DNA of 64,000 nucleotides from positions 10,146 to 74,145 of the forward strand of contig JAZOSU010000001.1 of the NCBI GenBank assembly GCA_045657265.1, in the 5' to 3' direction. The translations under genes and the position numbers were made by a program. This document shows, piece by piece, positions 52,400 through 62,104 of the stretch (the stretch's first letter is position 1; every line of letters starts with the position of its first letter). The DNA is from RGIG9041 sp045657265 (lineage in GTDB: Bacteria; Bacillota; Clostridia; Oscillospirales; QAKW01). The notes under the pieces are model-generated. The model did no database searches, was not told the origin of the DNA, and was given only the letters and a program-made list of their open reading frames with translations.

Positions 52400-54178
52400 T
52401 TATTTAACGTTTGCTTTAAGAGTTTCAAGCTGTGCTTTAAGTTCAGAAGGAAGTCTGTCGCCGAATTTCTTGTAGTGTTCTTCGATTTCAGCAGCTTCTT
52501 TTGCCCAGATGTCTTTGTCAACAGCAAGAATGCCTTTGAGAACTTCGATGTCCATATCAAGATCTGTAAGGTCGATATCTTCAGGACGTGGTACGTAACC
52601 GATAGCTGTTTCAACTGCATCAGCTTTGCCTTCGCAACGGTCGATAATCCAGTTAAGAACTCTCATATTATCGCCGAAACCGGGCCAGAGGAAGTTACCA
52701 TCGTCATCTGTTCTGAACCAGTTAACGTTAAAGATCTTAGGAGCTTTGTCACCGAGTTTTTTGCCCATTTCAAGCCAGTGAGCAAAATAGTCACCCATAT
52801 GGTATCCGCAGAATGGAAGCATAGCCATAGGATCGCGACGAACAACACCTACTGCACCAGCAGCAGCTGCAGTTGTTTCAGAAGCCATAGCAGAACCGAT
52901 GAATACACCGTTCTCCCAGCTCTTTGACTGATATACAAGTGGAGTACATTTAGCACGTCTACCGCCGAAGATGATAGCAGAGATCGGTACGCCTGCGCCT
53001 TTGTTGAATTCGTCTGAAATGCAAGGACAGTTTTCAGCAGGAGCTGTAAATCTTGAGTTGGGGTTAGCAGCGCAAGTTGATTTGTCAGCTTTGTCGAATT
53101 TAGAAGCATCCCAGTCTTTGCCTGTCCAATCAATTGCATTCTGAGGAAGATCTTTGTTAAGGCCTTCCCACCATACTGTGTTGTCTGAAAGGTCATGAGC
53201 AACGTTTGTAAAGATGGTGTTTTTCTTTGTTGATGCAAGAGCATTGAAGTTTGATTTTTCGTTAGTACCGGGAGCAACGCCGAAGAAACCGTTTTCGGGG
53301 TTAATAGCGTAAAGTCTGCCGTCGGGACCTATTCTCATCCAAGCAATGTCATCACCGATAGTCCATACTTTATAGCCTTTATCACGGAGATATTTAGGCG
53401 GAATCATCATAGCGAGGTTTGTTTTACCGCAAGCTGAAGGGAATGCAGCAGCTACGTATTTAACTTCGCCCTGTGGATTTTCAACGCCGAGGATAAGCAT
53501 ATGCTCAGCCATCCAGCCTTCTTTCCAACCCTGGTAAGAAGCAATACGGAGAGCAAAACATTTTTTACCGAGAAGAACGTTACCGCCGTAACCTGAGTTA
53601 ACAGAGATAATTGTATTGTCTTCGGGGAACTGACAGATGTATCTGTATTCAGGGTCAATGTCACATCTTGAATGGAAGCAACGTACCCAGTCATTGCTGT
53701 CGCCGAGAACGTCAAGTACTTTAAGGTCAACACGTGTCATAATGATCATGTTGAGAACAACGTAGATAGAATCAGTAATTTCAATACCGATTTTAGCAAG
53801 AGGTGAACCTATCGGACCCATTGAGAAAGGAACGATGTACATTGTCTTGCCTTTATAACTGTCACGAGCGATGTCGTAAAGTTTTGCGTACATTTCTTTG
53901 GGGTCGTACCAGTTGTTTGTAGGACCTGCATTTTCTTTTTCTCTTGAACAGATAAATGTTCTGTCTTCTACACGGGCAACGTCATTCTGTTTTGTTCTGT
54001 GAAGATAACAGCCGGGAAGTTTTTCCTGATTAAGCTGTTCAAGTTCGCCTGTAGAACAAGCTTCGGCGCGAAGCTCATCTCTTTGCTTGTCGCTACCGTC
54101 TACCCATACTACATTGTCGGGATTAACAAGATTTTTAATCTCGTCTATCCATGAGAGAACTGTTTTGTTAGTTGTCAT
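52400..54178 (-). CDS. pckG: phosphoenolpyruvate carboxykinase (GTP)
   Basis: This 592-residue enzyme interconverts oxaloacetate and PEP with GTP/GDP. The P-loop-like kinase motif FPSACGKTNLAMM with the reactive Cys lies near 250. Metal and substrate residues sit in RDPMAMLPFCGYHMGDYFAHW. It is the GTP family (about 600 residues), not the ATP type usual in many bacteria. In anaerobes it can run toward oxaloacetate, supplying the citrate operon at 21.6 kb. AAGGAG precedes the ATG; it is a single gene. Confidence 0.95.
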   Translation of the reverse strand: MTTNKTVLSWIDEIKNLVNPDNVVWVDGSDKQRDELRAEACSTGELEQLNQEKLPGCYLHRTKQNDVARVEDRTFICSREKENAGPTNNWYDPKEMYAKLYDIARDSYKGKTMYIVPFSMGPIGSPLAKIGIEITDSIYVVLNMIIMTRVDLKVLDVLGDSNDWVRCFHSRCDIDPEYRYICQFPEDNTIISVNSGYGGNVLLGKKCFALRIASYQGWKEGWMAEHMLILGVENPQGEVKYVAAAFPSACGKTNLAMMIPPKYLRDKGYKVWTIGDDIAWMRIGPDGRLYAINPENGFFGVAPGTNEKSNFNALASTKKNTIFTNVAHDLSDNTVWWEGLNKDLPQNAIDWTGKDWDASKFDKADKSTCAANPNSRFTAPAENCPCISDEFNKGAGVPISAIIFGGRRAKCTPLVYQSKSWENGVFIGSAMASETTAAAAGAVGVVRRDPMAMLPFCGYHMGDYFAHWLEMGKKLGDKAPKIFNVNWFRTDDDGNFLWPGFGDNMRVLNWIIDRCEGKADAVETAIGYVPRPEDIDLTDLDMDIEVLKGILAVDKDIWAKEAAEIEEHYKKFGDRLPSELKAQLETLKANVK

Positions 54179-54214
54179 AGTCTTTCTCCTTATGTTTTTG
54201 AATTATACATAGCA

Positions 54215-54243
54215 ATTATATCTGCAATATAACAAAAATGCAA
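54215..54243 (-). promoter_or_regulatory. pckG promoter
   Basis: The minus strand has TTGCAT, 17 bp, then TATAAT. A second TATAAT lies 14 bases downstream. Confidence 0.55.
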
Positions 54244-54261
54244 TATAAATTTGCAAATTAT

Positions 54262-55086
54262 TTACATAAACATATTCTGATAAAATTCTGTGAATTGGTT
54301 TGGCGTAAACTGTTCGCCTCTTGCTTTATCAGAAAATCCCATAGATTCAAGTACATTTACCGCTTTTTGTTTCATGTCGGGGTTTTTGAAAAGTGATGTA
54401 AGAACCTTGCGTCTTTGGGAAAATACGTTGTTTACAAACATACAAAAATCAGATTCCTTGTCTATTGGCAAAGGCAGATTTTTTTTGAACGAGAGTTTTA
54501 TTACTCTGCTTGTGACGTGGGGAGCGGGAATAAAACAGTCAGCGCTAACGTCAATTACTGTTTCTATATCGCAAAAATACTGCGTCAGTACACTTATTGC
54601 TCGGTATCCGTCGTCTTTCGGGGTTGCTGCAAGTTTTTCGGCTGCTTCTTTCTGTATCATAACAACCGCTTTTGTCAAAAAAGAGTGATTTTTAAGCAGT
54701 TTTGAAATAATATCTCCCGTTATATTGTAGGGCAGGTTGCCCACAACGGTAATATCACCCTCTGCAAATATTTCCGATGACAGCTTATTGATGTCGGTTT
54801 TCAGAAAATTCTGATATATAAGCAGGTGATTTGAAACGTCGGACAGAGTCTCTTTCGTAACGTCAGAGAGTGATCTGTCTATTTCTATTGTCACCACTTT
54901 TTCAAAAAAATCACAGAGTGTTCTTGAAAGAACTCCGAGACCTGCGCCTATTTCAATGGCAAAAGGCGTACCTTTTGCAGAAGATGCAATAAGATCTATG
55001 ATGTCCTGTCTGTGCAGAAAATTCTGACCGAAATTCTTATTTGCGCGAATATTATATTTTTGTATGAGTTCTTTTGTATCCATCAT
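54262..55086 (-). CDS. rsmA: 16S rRNA (adenine(1518/1519)-N6)-dimethyltransferase
   Basis: This 274-residue KsgA-type methyltransferase dimethylates two adjacent adenines near the 3' end of 16S rRNA. The SAM motif is AIEIGAGLGVLSRTL and the catalytic motif is VGNLPYNITGDI. KsgA start features KNFGQNFLHRQDI are clear. The ATG overlaps the upstream lipoprotein stop (ATGA). Confidence 0.95.
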   Translation of the reverse strand: MMDTKELIQKYNIRANKNFGQNFLHRQDIIDLIASSAKGTPFAIEIGAGLGVLSRTLCDFFEKVVTIEIDRSLSDVTKETLSDVSNHLLIYQNFLKTDINKLSSEIFAEGDITVVGNLPYNITGDIISKLLKNHSFLTKAVVMIQKEAAEKLAATPKDDGYRAISVLTQYFCDIETVIDVSADCFIPAPHVTSRVIKLSFKKNLPLPIDKESDFCMFVNNVFSQRRKVLTSLFKNPDMKQKAVNVLESMGFSDKARGEQFTPNQFTEFYQNMFM

Positions 55087-55631
55087 TTGCGAAGAGGTTT
55101 AAAGGTTGAAAGCATTATATCTGAATTTTTTGCAAAGTAATCGTAACTTGCAGGTTCGGCTATAAAAGTATAAACGTAAACGTACTTACCGCTCTCAACA
55201 AAAGTATGTTGCAGACGGAGATTTCCATCGGTTGTAGTGCCTTCGTATACAATTCTGTATGCCCTGCAGGTGCCGACAGTCATTTCCTGCTCGGAAATTT
55301 TGTTGTAGCCCTCAATAGATTTGGGGAGCTGATTAATGTAACCTGTGACGTAGTTATCAAAAGCCATTTCGTTTTCTTCCAGTTGCTGACATACGACAGA
55401 TACGTTATCTCTGTATTTGTCCGCAAAACCTTCGTTTGGCGTTGCAAAAGCAACGGTACGGTTTTGTTTATCTTCTGCAATTTCCCAAAAATCAGGATAT
55501 TCAATTTCAACACCTATGGGAGAAGATCTGTAAAGAAGATATCCTTCGTTAGATGCGTGTCTTGAACTGCAAGAGCATAAAACGGCAAGACAAATAACCA
55601 GAATAAGCGATATACTAACAAGTTTTTTCAT
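55083..55631 (-). CDS. PsbP/DcrB-like lipoprotein
   Basis: The 182-residue protein has a lipoprotein signal with lipobox VLCSC (Cys near 20-21). The mature part has a YPDFWEIAED stretch and alternating beta strands like the PsbP/DcrB fold found in many clostridial lipoproteins. The function is unknown. It shares a transcript with rsmA through a four-base overlap, which need not imply a functional link. Confidence 0.75.
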   Translation of the reverse strand: MKKLVSISLILVICLAVLCSCSSRHASNEGYLLYRSSPIGVEIEYPDFWEIAEDKQNRTVAFATPNEGFADKYRDNVSVVCQQLEENEMAFDNYVTGYINQLPKSIEGYNKISEQEMTVGTCRAYRIVYEGTTTDGNLRLQHTFVESGKYVYVYTFIAEPASYDYFAKNSDIMLSTFKPLRK

Positions 55632-55671
55632 AAAAAAGTCTCCAAAAATAAATTTGCACCCATTATGCGGA

Positions 55672-55700
55672 ATTATACCACAGTTTCCTATTTATGTCAA
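55672..55700 (-). promoter_or_regulatory. promoter of the lipoprotein-rsmA unit, perfect consensus
   Basis: The minus strand has TTGACA, 17 bp, then TATAAT. It is divergent from the yqhQ promoter 32 bp away. Confidence 0.85.
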
Positions 55701-55731
55701 AGAATAAATTATTAATAATGGTCTGAGACTA

Positions 55732-55760
55732 TTGTTTTTGAGATAAGTGTTTGGTATAAT
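55732..55760 (+). promoter_or_regulatory. yqhQ-prmC promoter, extended -10
   Basis: TTGTTT, 17 bp, then TATAAT with an upstream TG (TGGTATAAT). Confidence 0.65.
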
Positions 55761-55791
55761 TGAATAATATAAAACTACAGGCGGAAATGAT

Positions 55792-56742
55792 ATGGATAAA
55801 AAAACGAAATATACAAGCATAGGCGGAAGCGCTCTTATCGAAGGGGTTATGATGAGAGGAAACGGAAAAATGGCGATGGCTGTCCGCCGTGCAAACGGTG
55901 AAATTGTACTTAAAGTGCAAAAATCCGAAAACCCCAAAACAATTTTTGTGAAAATACCGGTTATCAGAGGGATTATAAACTTTGTACTTTCTATGATGAC
56001 CAGTTATAAAGCACTTATGTATTCAGCTGACGTATCAATGGCAGATATTGAAGATGAAGAAGGCGGCGGTATATCTGAAACAACAGGCAAAGTGCTTACT
56101 GTACTTTCGATGGTACTTGGCGTAGTGCTTGGGGTTGGTATGTTTATGTATCTGCCGACTTTACTTGCTGATTTGTTTTCTAAACACGTAATTGAGCTCG
56201 GTCCTGCCGTAAAACGCATAATTGTGGGGCTTGTTAAAATTGCGATTTTTATGGTGTATATGATTCTTGTATCTAAAATGGAAGATATGCGCAGAGTGTT
56301 TATGTATCACGGCGCAGAGCATAAAACCATATTCTGCTTCGAATCAAAAGACGAGCTTTTGCCCGAAAAAGCAAAAGAATATAAACGTTTCCATCCCAGA
56401 TGCGGAACTTCGTTTATTGTAATTACTCTTATTGTCAGTATTTTTGCATCTTTGCTCATTCCGTGGAAAAACGCTCTTTTCCATTCAATACTTAAAATAC
56501 TTTTTCTGCCGCTTGTTATGGGCGTTGCTTATGAATTTATAAAACTTGCAGGTAAATATGACAATGCTTTTACAAGAATACTTTCAGCGCCGGGTCTGTG
56601 GACGCAGAGAATTACCACAAAAGAACCTGACGAAAAACAACTTGAAATAGCTATCTGGGCGCTAAGAGGCGTTCTGGAAGACTACCCTATGGACGTGCAG
56701 CTTAAAGTATTGGCTGACGGAACAGTGGAACAAGATGACTAA
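55792..56742 (+). CDS. yqhQ: DUF1385 membrane protein YqhQ
   Basis: This 316-residue integral membrane protein of unknown role is conserved in Firmicutes. It has the family pattern GGSALIEGVMMRG near the start and YHGAEHKTIFCFE and FHPRCGTSFI in the second half, with conserved His, Glu and Cys that could bind metal. Helices span about 100-125, 145-165 and 205-245. It precedes prmC with an 8-bp overlap, a common arrangement in this phylum, although prfA is missing. Confidence 0.88.
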   Translation: MDKKTKYTSIGGSALIEGVMMRGNGKMAMAVRRANGEIVLKVQKSENPKTIFVKIPVIRGIINFVLSMMTSYKALMYSADVSMADIEDEEGGGISETTGKVLTVLSMVLGVVLGVGMFMYLPTLLADLFSKHVIELGPAVKRIIVGLVKIAIFMVYMILVSKMEDMRRVFMYHGAEHKTIFCFESKDELLPEKAKEYKRFHPRCGTSFIVITLIVSIFASLLIPWKNALFHSILKILFLPLVMGVAYEFIKLAGKYDNAFTRILSAPGLWTQRITTKEPDEKQLEIAIWALRGVLEDYPMDVQLKVLADGTVEQDD

Positions 56743-57577
56743 AGCAAGAGAGATATTTTTAAAAGGCAAAGAAATACTTAAAAACAGCGGAGGCGAAGCG
56801 TATGCTTTTGACGCCTCTGTTCTTTTTGAACATTTTTGCAAAATTTCAAGGGCAGAACTTTCATTTACTGACAAACAAGTGCAGAATGAAAATCTGTTTA
56901 TTGAAAGCTGTGAAAAAAGAGCGAGGGGCTATCCCTTGCAGTACATAATAGGTAAATGGGAGTTTTACGGCATTGAGTTTACGGTAAATCCCAACGTGCT
57001 TATACCAAGAGCAGATACCGAAACGCTCATAGACTACGTACTTTCGCATTATTCGGGCAAAGTTTCAATTCTTGATATGTGTTGCGGAAGCGGATGTATC
57101 GGCCTTACTTTGAAAAAGCTTTTGCCTGATGCAGACGTAACTCTTTGTGATATAAGCGAGAAAGCTCTTGAGGTGACACGGAAAAATGCAGAGGATTTAG
57201 GACTTTCGGTTAATATAAAACAGGCTGACCTTACAAAAGGCGGAAGATATTATTTTGAAGACGGAAGCTTTGATATTATAATTTCAAATCCCCCGTATAT
57301 TACTGCGGAAGATATGAAAAAACTGTCGCCCGAAGTACGAAACGAACCAAAAATTGCACTTTACGGCGGAACAGACGGTATGGATTTTTACAAATCTCTT
57401 GCAATAGACTGGAAAAACACCTTAAAACCATGCGGAGAGATGATATTTGAATCGGGGTATGACACCTCGGATGAAATAAAGACGCTTTTTACCGAGCTTG
57501 AATACTGTGATATCAAAACTCGCCGTGACATCGGTAATATAGTGCGTGTTGTAGCCGCAAAAAGACAGGAGAAATAA
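56735..57577 (+). CDS. prmC: peptide chain release factor N5-glutamine methyltransferase
   Basis: This 280-residue SAM enzyme methylates the Gln of the GGQ motif in release factors. It has the SAM site ILDMCCGSGCIGLTLKK and the catalytic SNPPYIT. The N-terminal helical domain contains YIIGKWEFYGIEFTV. It overlaps yqhQ; the substrate gene prfA is not in the window. Confidence 0.93.
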   Translation: MTKAREIFLKGKEILKNSGGEAYAFDASVLFEHFCKISRAELSFTDKQVQNENLFIESCEKRARGYPLQYIIGKWEFYGIEFTVNPNVLIPRADTETLIDYVLSHYSGKVSILDMCCGSGCIGLTLKKLLPDADVTLCDISEKALEVTRKNAEDLGLSVNIKQADLTKGGRYYFEDGSFDIIISNPPYITAEDMKKLSPEVRNEPKIALYGGTDGMDFYKSLAIDWKNTLKPCGEMIFESGYDTSDEIKTLFTELEYCDIKTRRDIGNIVRVVAAKRQEK

Positions 57578-60121
57578 ATGAAAAGAAGAATTTTTGCTGT
57601 GTTTACAGCTTTTATAACTATAATAAATTTTACGGCGGTCTGTTTTGGCGCAGATATTCAGTCTGTTGATTATTCCAAAAGAACAAAAACCGAGCTTACC
57701 CGTGACGGAGCAGTGTATACGCTTTATGAGGGCAGTTATGACAAAAACGGGGATAGCTATAAACAAATCGCTCATTCGGTGTCAGCAAAGCTCGGAATGA
57801 AAACTAAAATTGAAGTGGTGGGTGGAAACTACGTATACGGAAGAAGCACCCTTTCAAGTAAACTTTCAGGATATGACGCAGGTGAGGACGGAAGAGTAAT
57901 TGCCGCAATAAACGGTGACTTTTTTTCTGGCGCAACAGGTATTCCTCTTGGATTGCAGATAGAAAACGGAATTTTAAAAACAACAAACAATTCTGATTAC
58001 GATAAAAGTCAGCATAGGTATTCAATAGGTTTTAAAGCTGACGGAAGCGCGGTAGTTGATATTCCTCAGATAAAAATAAACGTAACTGTCAAGGATATAA
58101 TGCTTAATCCCCAAAGACTTAATAACTATCCTGCGGCAAATTTTGTTATTCTCAGTTCGGATTATTCTTACAGAAGTTATTGGAGCGAAATTGCTCACGA
58201 CGTGCTTGTTATCAAAGCGGAGGGCGATCTGAAACTTGGGTCAAAGCTTGTAGGTACCTTTGAAGAGTATCTTACCGACGTAAAAGACCCGATAGTTTTA
58301 CAAAAAGGATATTATTATCTTATAGAACCGTCAAAAACCGAAAAAAAATATCTTCCTGCCGCCGCCAAAGATAAAGTTAAAGGTGACGAAGCTACTATTG
58401 AAATAAAAGAAAAAAGCGGACAGTGGGATGATGTTGAAACAGCGCTTAGCGGAGGGAATCTGCTTGTCAAAGACGGAAAAGTTGTAAACCCTTCAGTTTA
58501 TGATAAAGATATTTCTAAAAAAATGACTTCCCGTTCTGCACTGGGTATAAAAAAAGATGGAAGCGTTGTGTTTTTCGCGTCTGAAAGAGACAACAAAGGC
58601 GAATACAGCGCAGGAATATATATGGATGCTCTTGCAAAGGCTCTTGAAGACATAGGATGTGAAACTGCAATTAATCTTGACGGCGGCGGTTCTACGTCTT
58701 TTGCTCTTGCGGGAGAAAACAAACCTGCAACTATGATAAATGCGCCTCAGGACGGAAGTGAAAGAGCAGTTTCAAACTGTATCTTACTTGTACATACGGA
58801 AGCAAAGCCCGTTATACTTGAAGATTTTGAAAAAAATCAACCGAAGCAAACAGAAGAGCAAACGGAAGAACATCAAATACCTGTCCCCGATTACATAGAC
58901 GTATTTGATGGTCAGAATCTTATAACTGCTAAGCCTGCTCAAGAAAATGTTTATACAGGACAACAATCTCTGATGCTTGATTATAAACTATCAGGGGAAG
59001 GCTCTGTATCGGTTGAATTTTCAAAACCTGTAAACGTTTTCGATTATTCCTATCTTTCAGTAGCAGTTAAATCGGACGGTAGCGGTAACGTTTTAGAGGC
59101 TGTATATAACAGTGCTTACGGAAAGCTGAAACAGGAAATATGCAAACTTGATTTTGACGGATATAAACATATAAACTTTGAGTCCGACGTAGCCAGTGAG
59201 CTTATAGGATTCAGTATAAGAAATGAAACCAATGAAGCTAAAGCGGGAGTAATTTATCTTGACAGAATCGTAGGCTCTAAAGATTTCCCCCTTGTAGACT
59301 TTACTGCTCCCGTGATTGATAGTACATATTCAAAAGATGTTTATAATGCTACTGTTACCGACGGCGCAAACGGAACCGACGTTGACGGCGAGGGCGCCGA
59401 AATTACAGTGAACGGTCAGACGGCAGAGCATAGCTATAAAGACGGTGTTATACAAGTAAATATGAAAGATATTCCAAAAAATGCGGTAAGTCTTGGCGTT
59501 ACCGAAGTCTGTGATACCGTAGGAAACAGAACGAGAGAGATATCTTTGTTTACTTATTCAAATGACAAAACCGAAATGCCTTTTGAAGATACCAAAAAAG
59601 GAACGTGGGACAGTAACTACATAAGATACTGCTTTGAGAATGAATTTATTTCGGGTATACCCGAACAGAATAAGCTTATGTTCAAAGGCGCACACAATAT
59701 AACAAGAACGGAATTTTGTGTTATGCTCGTGTCAAGAGCGGGACTTGATGAAAAACTCTATTCAGGGGTCAAGCTTCCTTACAGCGACGTTGACAGTATA
59801 CCGAAATGGGCTATTCTGTACGTAAAAGCCGCATATGCCGAAAAAATAATGGTGGGTACGGGAGATGCATTTAATCCTTTTGCTAACATAACAAGAGCAG
59901 AAGCCGCATCTGCCGCCTGCGGAATTGCAAAGGTTGATGACAGACTGATGCTTGAAAAAGAGTATGCAGATAAGAACCTGATTCCCGATTGGGCAAAACA
60001 AACGGTTGAAGTTGCGACAACCCAGAGAATTTTTGACGGTAATGAAAAAGGCGAATTTAATCCTTTAGGACTTCTTACACGCTCTGAATCTGCCGTAATT
60101 ATGACTCAGATACTCATTTAA
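57578..60121 (+). CDS. secreted phosphodiester glycosidase (NAGPA-like) with SLH anchor
   Basis: The 847-residue protein has a signal peptide ending CFGA. Residues of about 95-410 form a phosphodiester glycosidase (NAGPA/DUF2233) domain with AAINGDFFSG near 112 and the active-site stretch NLDGGGSTSFAL near 366. A beta-rich carbohydrate-binding-like region (about 440-570) and an Ig-like segment follow, then three SLH repeats from about 670. It would act on phosphodiester-linked glycans at the surface. AGGAG follows directly on prmC, so it may be co-transcribed. Confidence 0.85.
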   Translation: MKRRIFAVFTAFITIINFTAVCFGADIQSVDYSKRTKTELTRDGAVYTLYEGSYDKNGDSYKQIAHSVSAKLGMKTKIEVVGGNYVYGRSTLSSKLSGYDAGEDGRVIAAINGDFFSGATGIPLGLQIENGILKTTNNSDYDKSQHRYSIGFKADGSAVVDIPQIKINVTVKDIMLNPQRLNNYPAANFVILSSDYSYRSYWSEIAHDVLVIKAEGDLKLGSKLVGTFEEYLTDVKDPIVLQKGYYYLIEPSKTEKKYLPAAAKDKVKGDEATIEIKEKSGQWDDVETALSGGNLLVKDGKVVNPSVYDKDISKKMTSRSALGIKKDGSVVFFASERDNKGEYSAGIYMDALAKALEDIGCETAINLDGGGSTSFALAGENKPATMINAPQDGSERAVSNCILLVHTEAKPVILEDFEKNQPKQTEEQTEEHQIPVPDYIDVFDGQNLITAKPAQENVYTGQQSLMLDYKLSGEGSVSVEFSKPVNVFDYSYLSVAVKSDGSGNVLEAVYNSAYGKLKQEICKLDFDGYKHINFESDVASELIGFSIRNETNEAKAGVIYLDRIVGSKDFPLVDFTAPVIDSTYSKDVYNATVTDGANGTDVDGEGAEITVNGQTAEHSYKDGVIQVNMKDIPKNAVSLGVTEVCDTVGNRTREISLFTYSNDKTEMPFEDTKKGTWDSNYIRYCFENEFISGIPEQNKLMFKGAHNITRTEFCVMLVSRAGLDEKLYSGVKLPYSDVDSIPKWAILYVKAAYAEKIMVGTGDAFNPFANITRAEAASAACGIAKVDDRLMLEKEYADKNLIPDWAKQTVEVATTQRIFDGNEKGEFNPLGLLTRSESAVIMTQILI

Positions 60122-60128
60122 ATAATGA

Positions 60129-60160
60129 AAAATCCCAGCGTTTAAAAACGTTGGGATTTT
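60129..60160 (+). terminator. terminator after the SLH glycosidase gene
   Basis: Arms AAAATCCCAGCGTTT and AAACGTTGGGATTTT pair over 15 bp (one G-T) and a T run follows. Confidence 0.8.
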
Positions 60161-60205
60161 TTTGACATATTCATTATAAAAATATTTTTAAATTTTTATA
60201 AATTG

Positions 60206-60234
60206 TTGAAATAGACGAAATGCTTTGTTATACT
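60206..60234 (+). promoter_or_regulatory. promoter of the isomerase/epimerase cluster
   Basis: TTGAAA, 17 bp, then TATACT with an upstream TG (extended -10). It lies 45 bp before the first gene of the cluster. Confidence 0.65.
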
Positions 60235-60278
60235 TGAATTAATATATATTATTTATTATATAGAAAGGCGCAAAAGTT

Positions 60279-61163
60279 ATGAAAATATCGGCAATTTACA
60301 GCACACGCGACCCCGAAAATAACCAATTTGCTCTGTTTCGTGAATGCGGATTTGATGCAGTGGATTTTTCACTCGGCGGTTTGTACGGAATGAATGACGA
60401 AGAACTTAAAGATCTTTGTACTAAAATCCGTAAAAGTGCGGAAAAAGCAGGTATAGTTATAGGTCAGACACATTCTGATTTTTCAGGTCATCCCAGAGGC
60501 TATAACTTTGACTACGATGAAATTGTTGAAAGACAGATAGTTTCTATCAAAGCAACACATTGGCTGGGCGCAAAGCATTGCGTTATCCATCCTATAATTC
60601 TTCCCGGCAGACGTTATGACCATCTTGTTGAGGAAAACTTCGATAAAACTATTGAATTTTATAAAAGACTTATTCCTACGCTTGAAGAGTATGATGTATA
60701 CTGCTGTGTTGAAAATATGTGGATGGTAGATCCTGTTTATCGTCATATCTGTCCTACAGTATTTTCACGCTGTCAGGAAATGGTTGATGCTTGTAACATA
60801 CTCGGTGACAGATTTAAAATCTGCGTTGATACAGGTCACGGCGAAGTAACAGGTGATGACCCTGTTGAAATGGTACGTATTGCAGGAGATAAACTTGCTG
60901 TTTTGCATTGTCATGGTACAAACGGCAGAGATGATCTTCATACTTTTCCGTTTATGTGGCATCATCCCAGCAAAGGCGCTCCTATGTGTAATTGGGAAGA
61001 ACTTATGAAAGCTCTTGACGAAGTAGGCTATCAGGGCAACCTTAACTTTGAAATCGGTATGCCCGGACCTAACGGCATAAGAAAAGCAGGACTTAAATAT
61101 CTTGCGAAAACAGGCGCATACCTCGCATCACTCCGCGAGGGCGGAAAGCCCTTTGAGGAATAA
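60279..61163 (+). CDS. sugar phosphate isomerase/epimerase-like TIM-barrel protein, copy 1
   Basis: This 294-residue protein of the xylose-isomerase-like TIM-barrel (AP endonuclease 2) superfamily has metal and catalytic candidates in GQTHSDFSGHP, CVIHPIILPGRRYD, CVENMW, DTGHGEV, HCHG and NFEIG. This set is usual for inosose or keto-sugar isomerases and epimerases. It opens a four-paralogue tandem cluster. No transporter, kinase or regulator is in view, so the substrate is open. Confidence 0.85.
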   Translation: MKISAIYSTRDPENNQFALFRECGFDAVDFSLGGLYGMNDEELKDLCTKIRKSAEKAGIVIGQTHSDFSGHPRGYNFDYDEIVERQIVSIKATHWLGAKHCVIHPIILPGRRYDHLVEENFDKTIEFYKRLIPTLEEYDVYCCVENMWMVDPVYRHICPTVFSRCQEMVDACNILGDRFKICVDTGHGEVTGDDPVEMVRIAGDKLAVLHCHGTNGRDDLHTFPFMWHHPSKGAPMCNWEELMKALDEVGYQGNLNFEIGMPGPNGIRKAGLKYLAKTGAYLASLREGGKPFEE

Positions 61164-61177
61164 GGAGGAAACCGACT

Positions 61178-62104
61178 ATGAACAGAAAAATATCAGTATC
61201 ACTCGGCGGTTGGAAAGAAGAAAAAGAAATATTCGCTTATAATAAATCCTGTGGATTTGATGCTGTTGAGTACGCGCTCGGAGGTCACTTCGGCGCAGGC
61301 AGATGGATGGCAAACGCCACCGACGAAGAAATAAAAGAGAGATTTACATATCTTAAAACCCTTGCAGACAAGGCAGGTCTTGAAATAGGTCAGACACATT
61401 CTGCATTCGGCGGACATTTTAATCCCGCAGGTCATCCGGATGATCTTAACCATAACTTTGATTTTGTTGTTGATCAGCAAATCAAATGTATAATGGCAAC
61501 GCATTGGTTGGGCGCAAAATACTGCGTTATTCACCCTCCTATTCTTCCGGGAAGAAAATATGACCTTAAAGTTCAGGAAAACTATGATTTTACAATAGAA
61601 TTTTATTCAAAACTTATTCCTGCTCTTGAAAAATATGATGTATATTGCTGTATTGAAAATATGTTTGCAGGCGATTGGCAACACAGACATATGTGTTCAA
61701 CAATCTGCTCACACGCAGAGGAAATGGTTGCCCTTTGTGAGCAACTCGGTGACAGATTCAGAGTATGTCTTGATATCGGACATTCTGTACTGGCAGAGCA
61801 GAATCCTGCAGAAATGATAAGGGTTATCGGTGATAAACTGGCGTGTCTGCACGTTCATGATAATGACGGTGTTGGCGATTTACATACTTATCCGTTTGCG
61901 GTAGTAGGTACAAAACACAACTTCAAACCTATGAGAGTTAACTGGTATGAAGTTATGGAAGCTTTGGACGAAGTGAACTATCAGGGTAACTTCAATTTTG
62001 AAATAGGCGTACCCGGACCGAGGGCTCTTCACAGAGCAGGTTTTGAGTATCTTGCAGAAATAGGAAGATACCTTGTTTCACTCCGAAAGGATGAAGAAAA
62101 CTAA
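61178..62104 (+). CDS. sugar phosphate isomerase/epimerase-like TIM-barrel protein, copy 2
   Basis: The 308-residue paralogue has the same landmarks: GQTHSAFGGH, CVIHPPILPGRKYD, CIENMF, DIGHSV, HVHDNDG and NFEIG. The DTGHGEV of copies 1 and 3 is DIGHSVL here, and the substrate-side loop after HVHDNDG differs, suggesting a shifted specificity. AAGGAGG precedes the ATG. Confidence 0.85.
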   Translation: MNRKISVSLGGWKEEKEIFAYNKSCGFDAVEYALGGHFGAGRWMANATDEEIKERFTYLKTLADKAGLEIGQTHSAFGGHFNPAGHPDDLNHNFDFVVDQQIKCIMATHWLGAKYCVIHPPILPGRKYDLKVQENYDFTIEFYSKLIPALEKYDVYCCIENMFAGDWQHRHMCSTICSHAEEMVALCEQLGDRFRVCLDIGHSVLAEQNPAEMIRVIGDKLACLHVHDNDGVGDLHTYPFAVVGTKHNFKPMRVNWYEVMEALDEVNYQGNFNFEIGVPGPRALHRAGFEYLAEIGRYLVSLRKDEEN

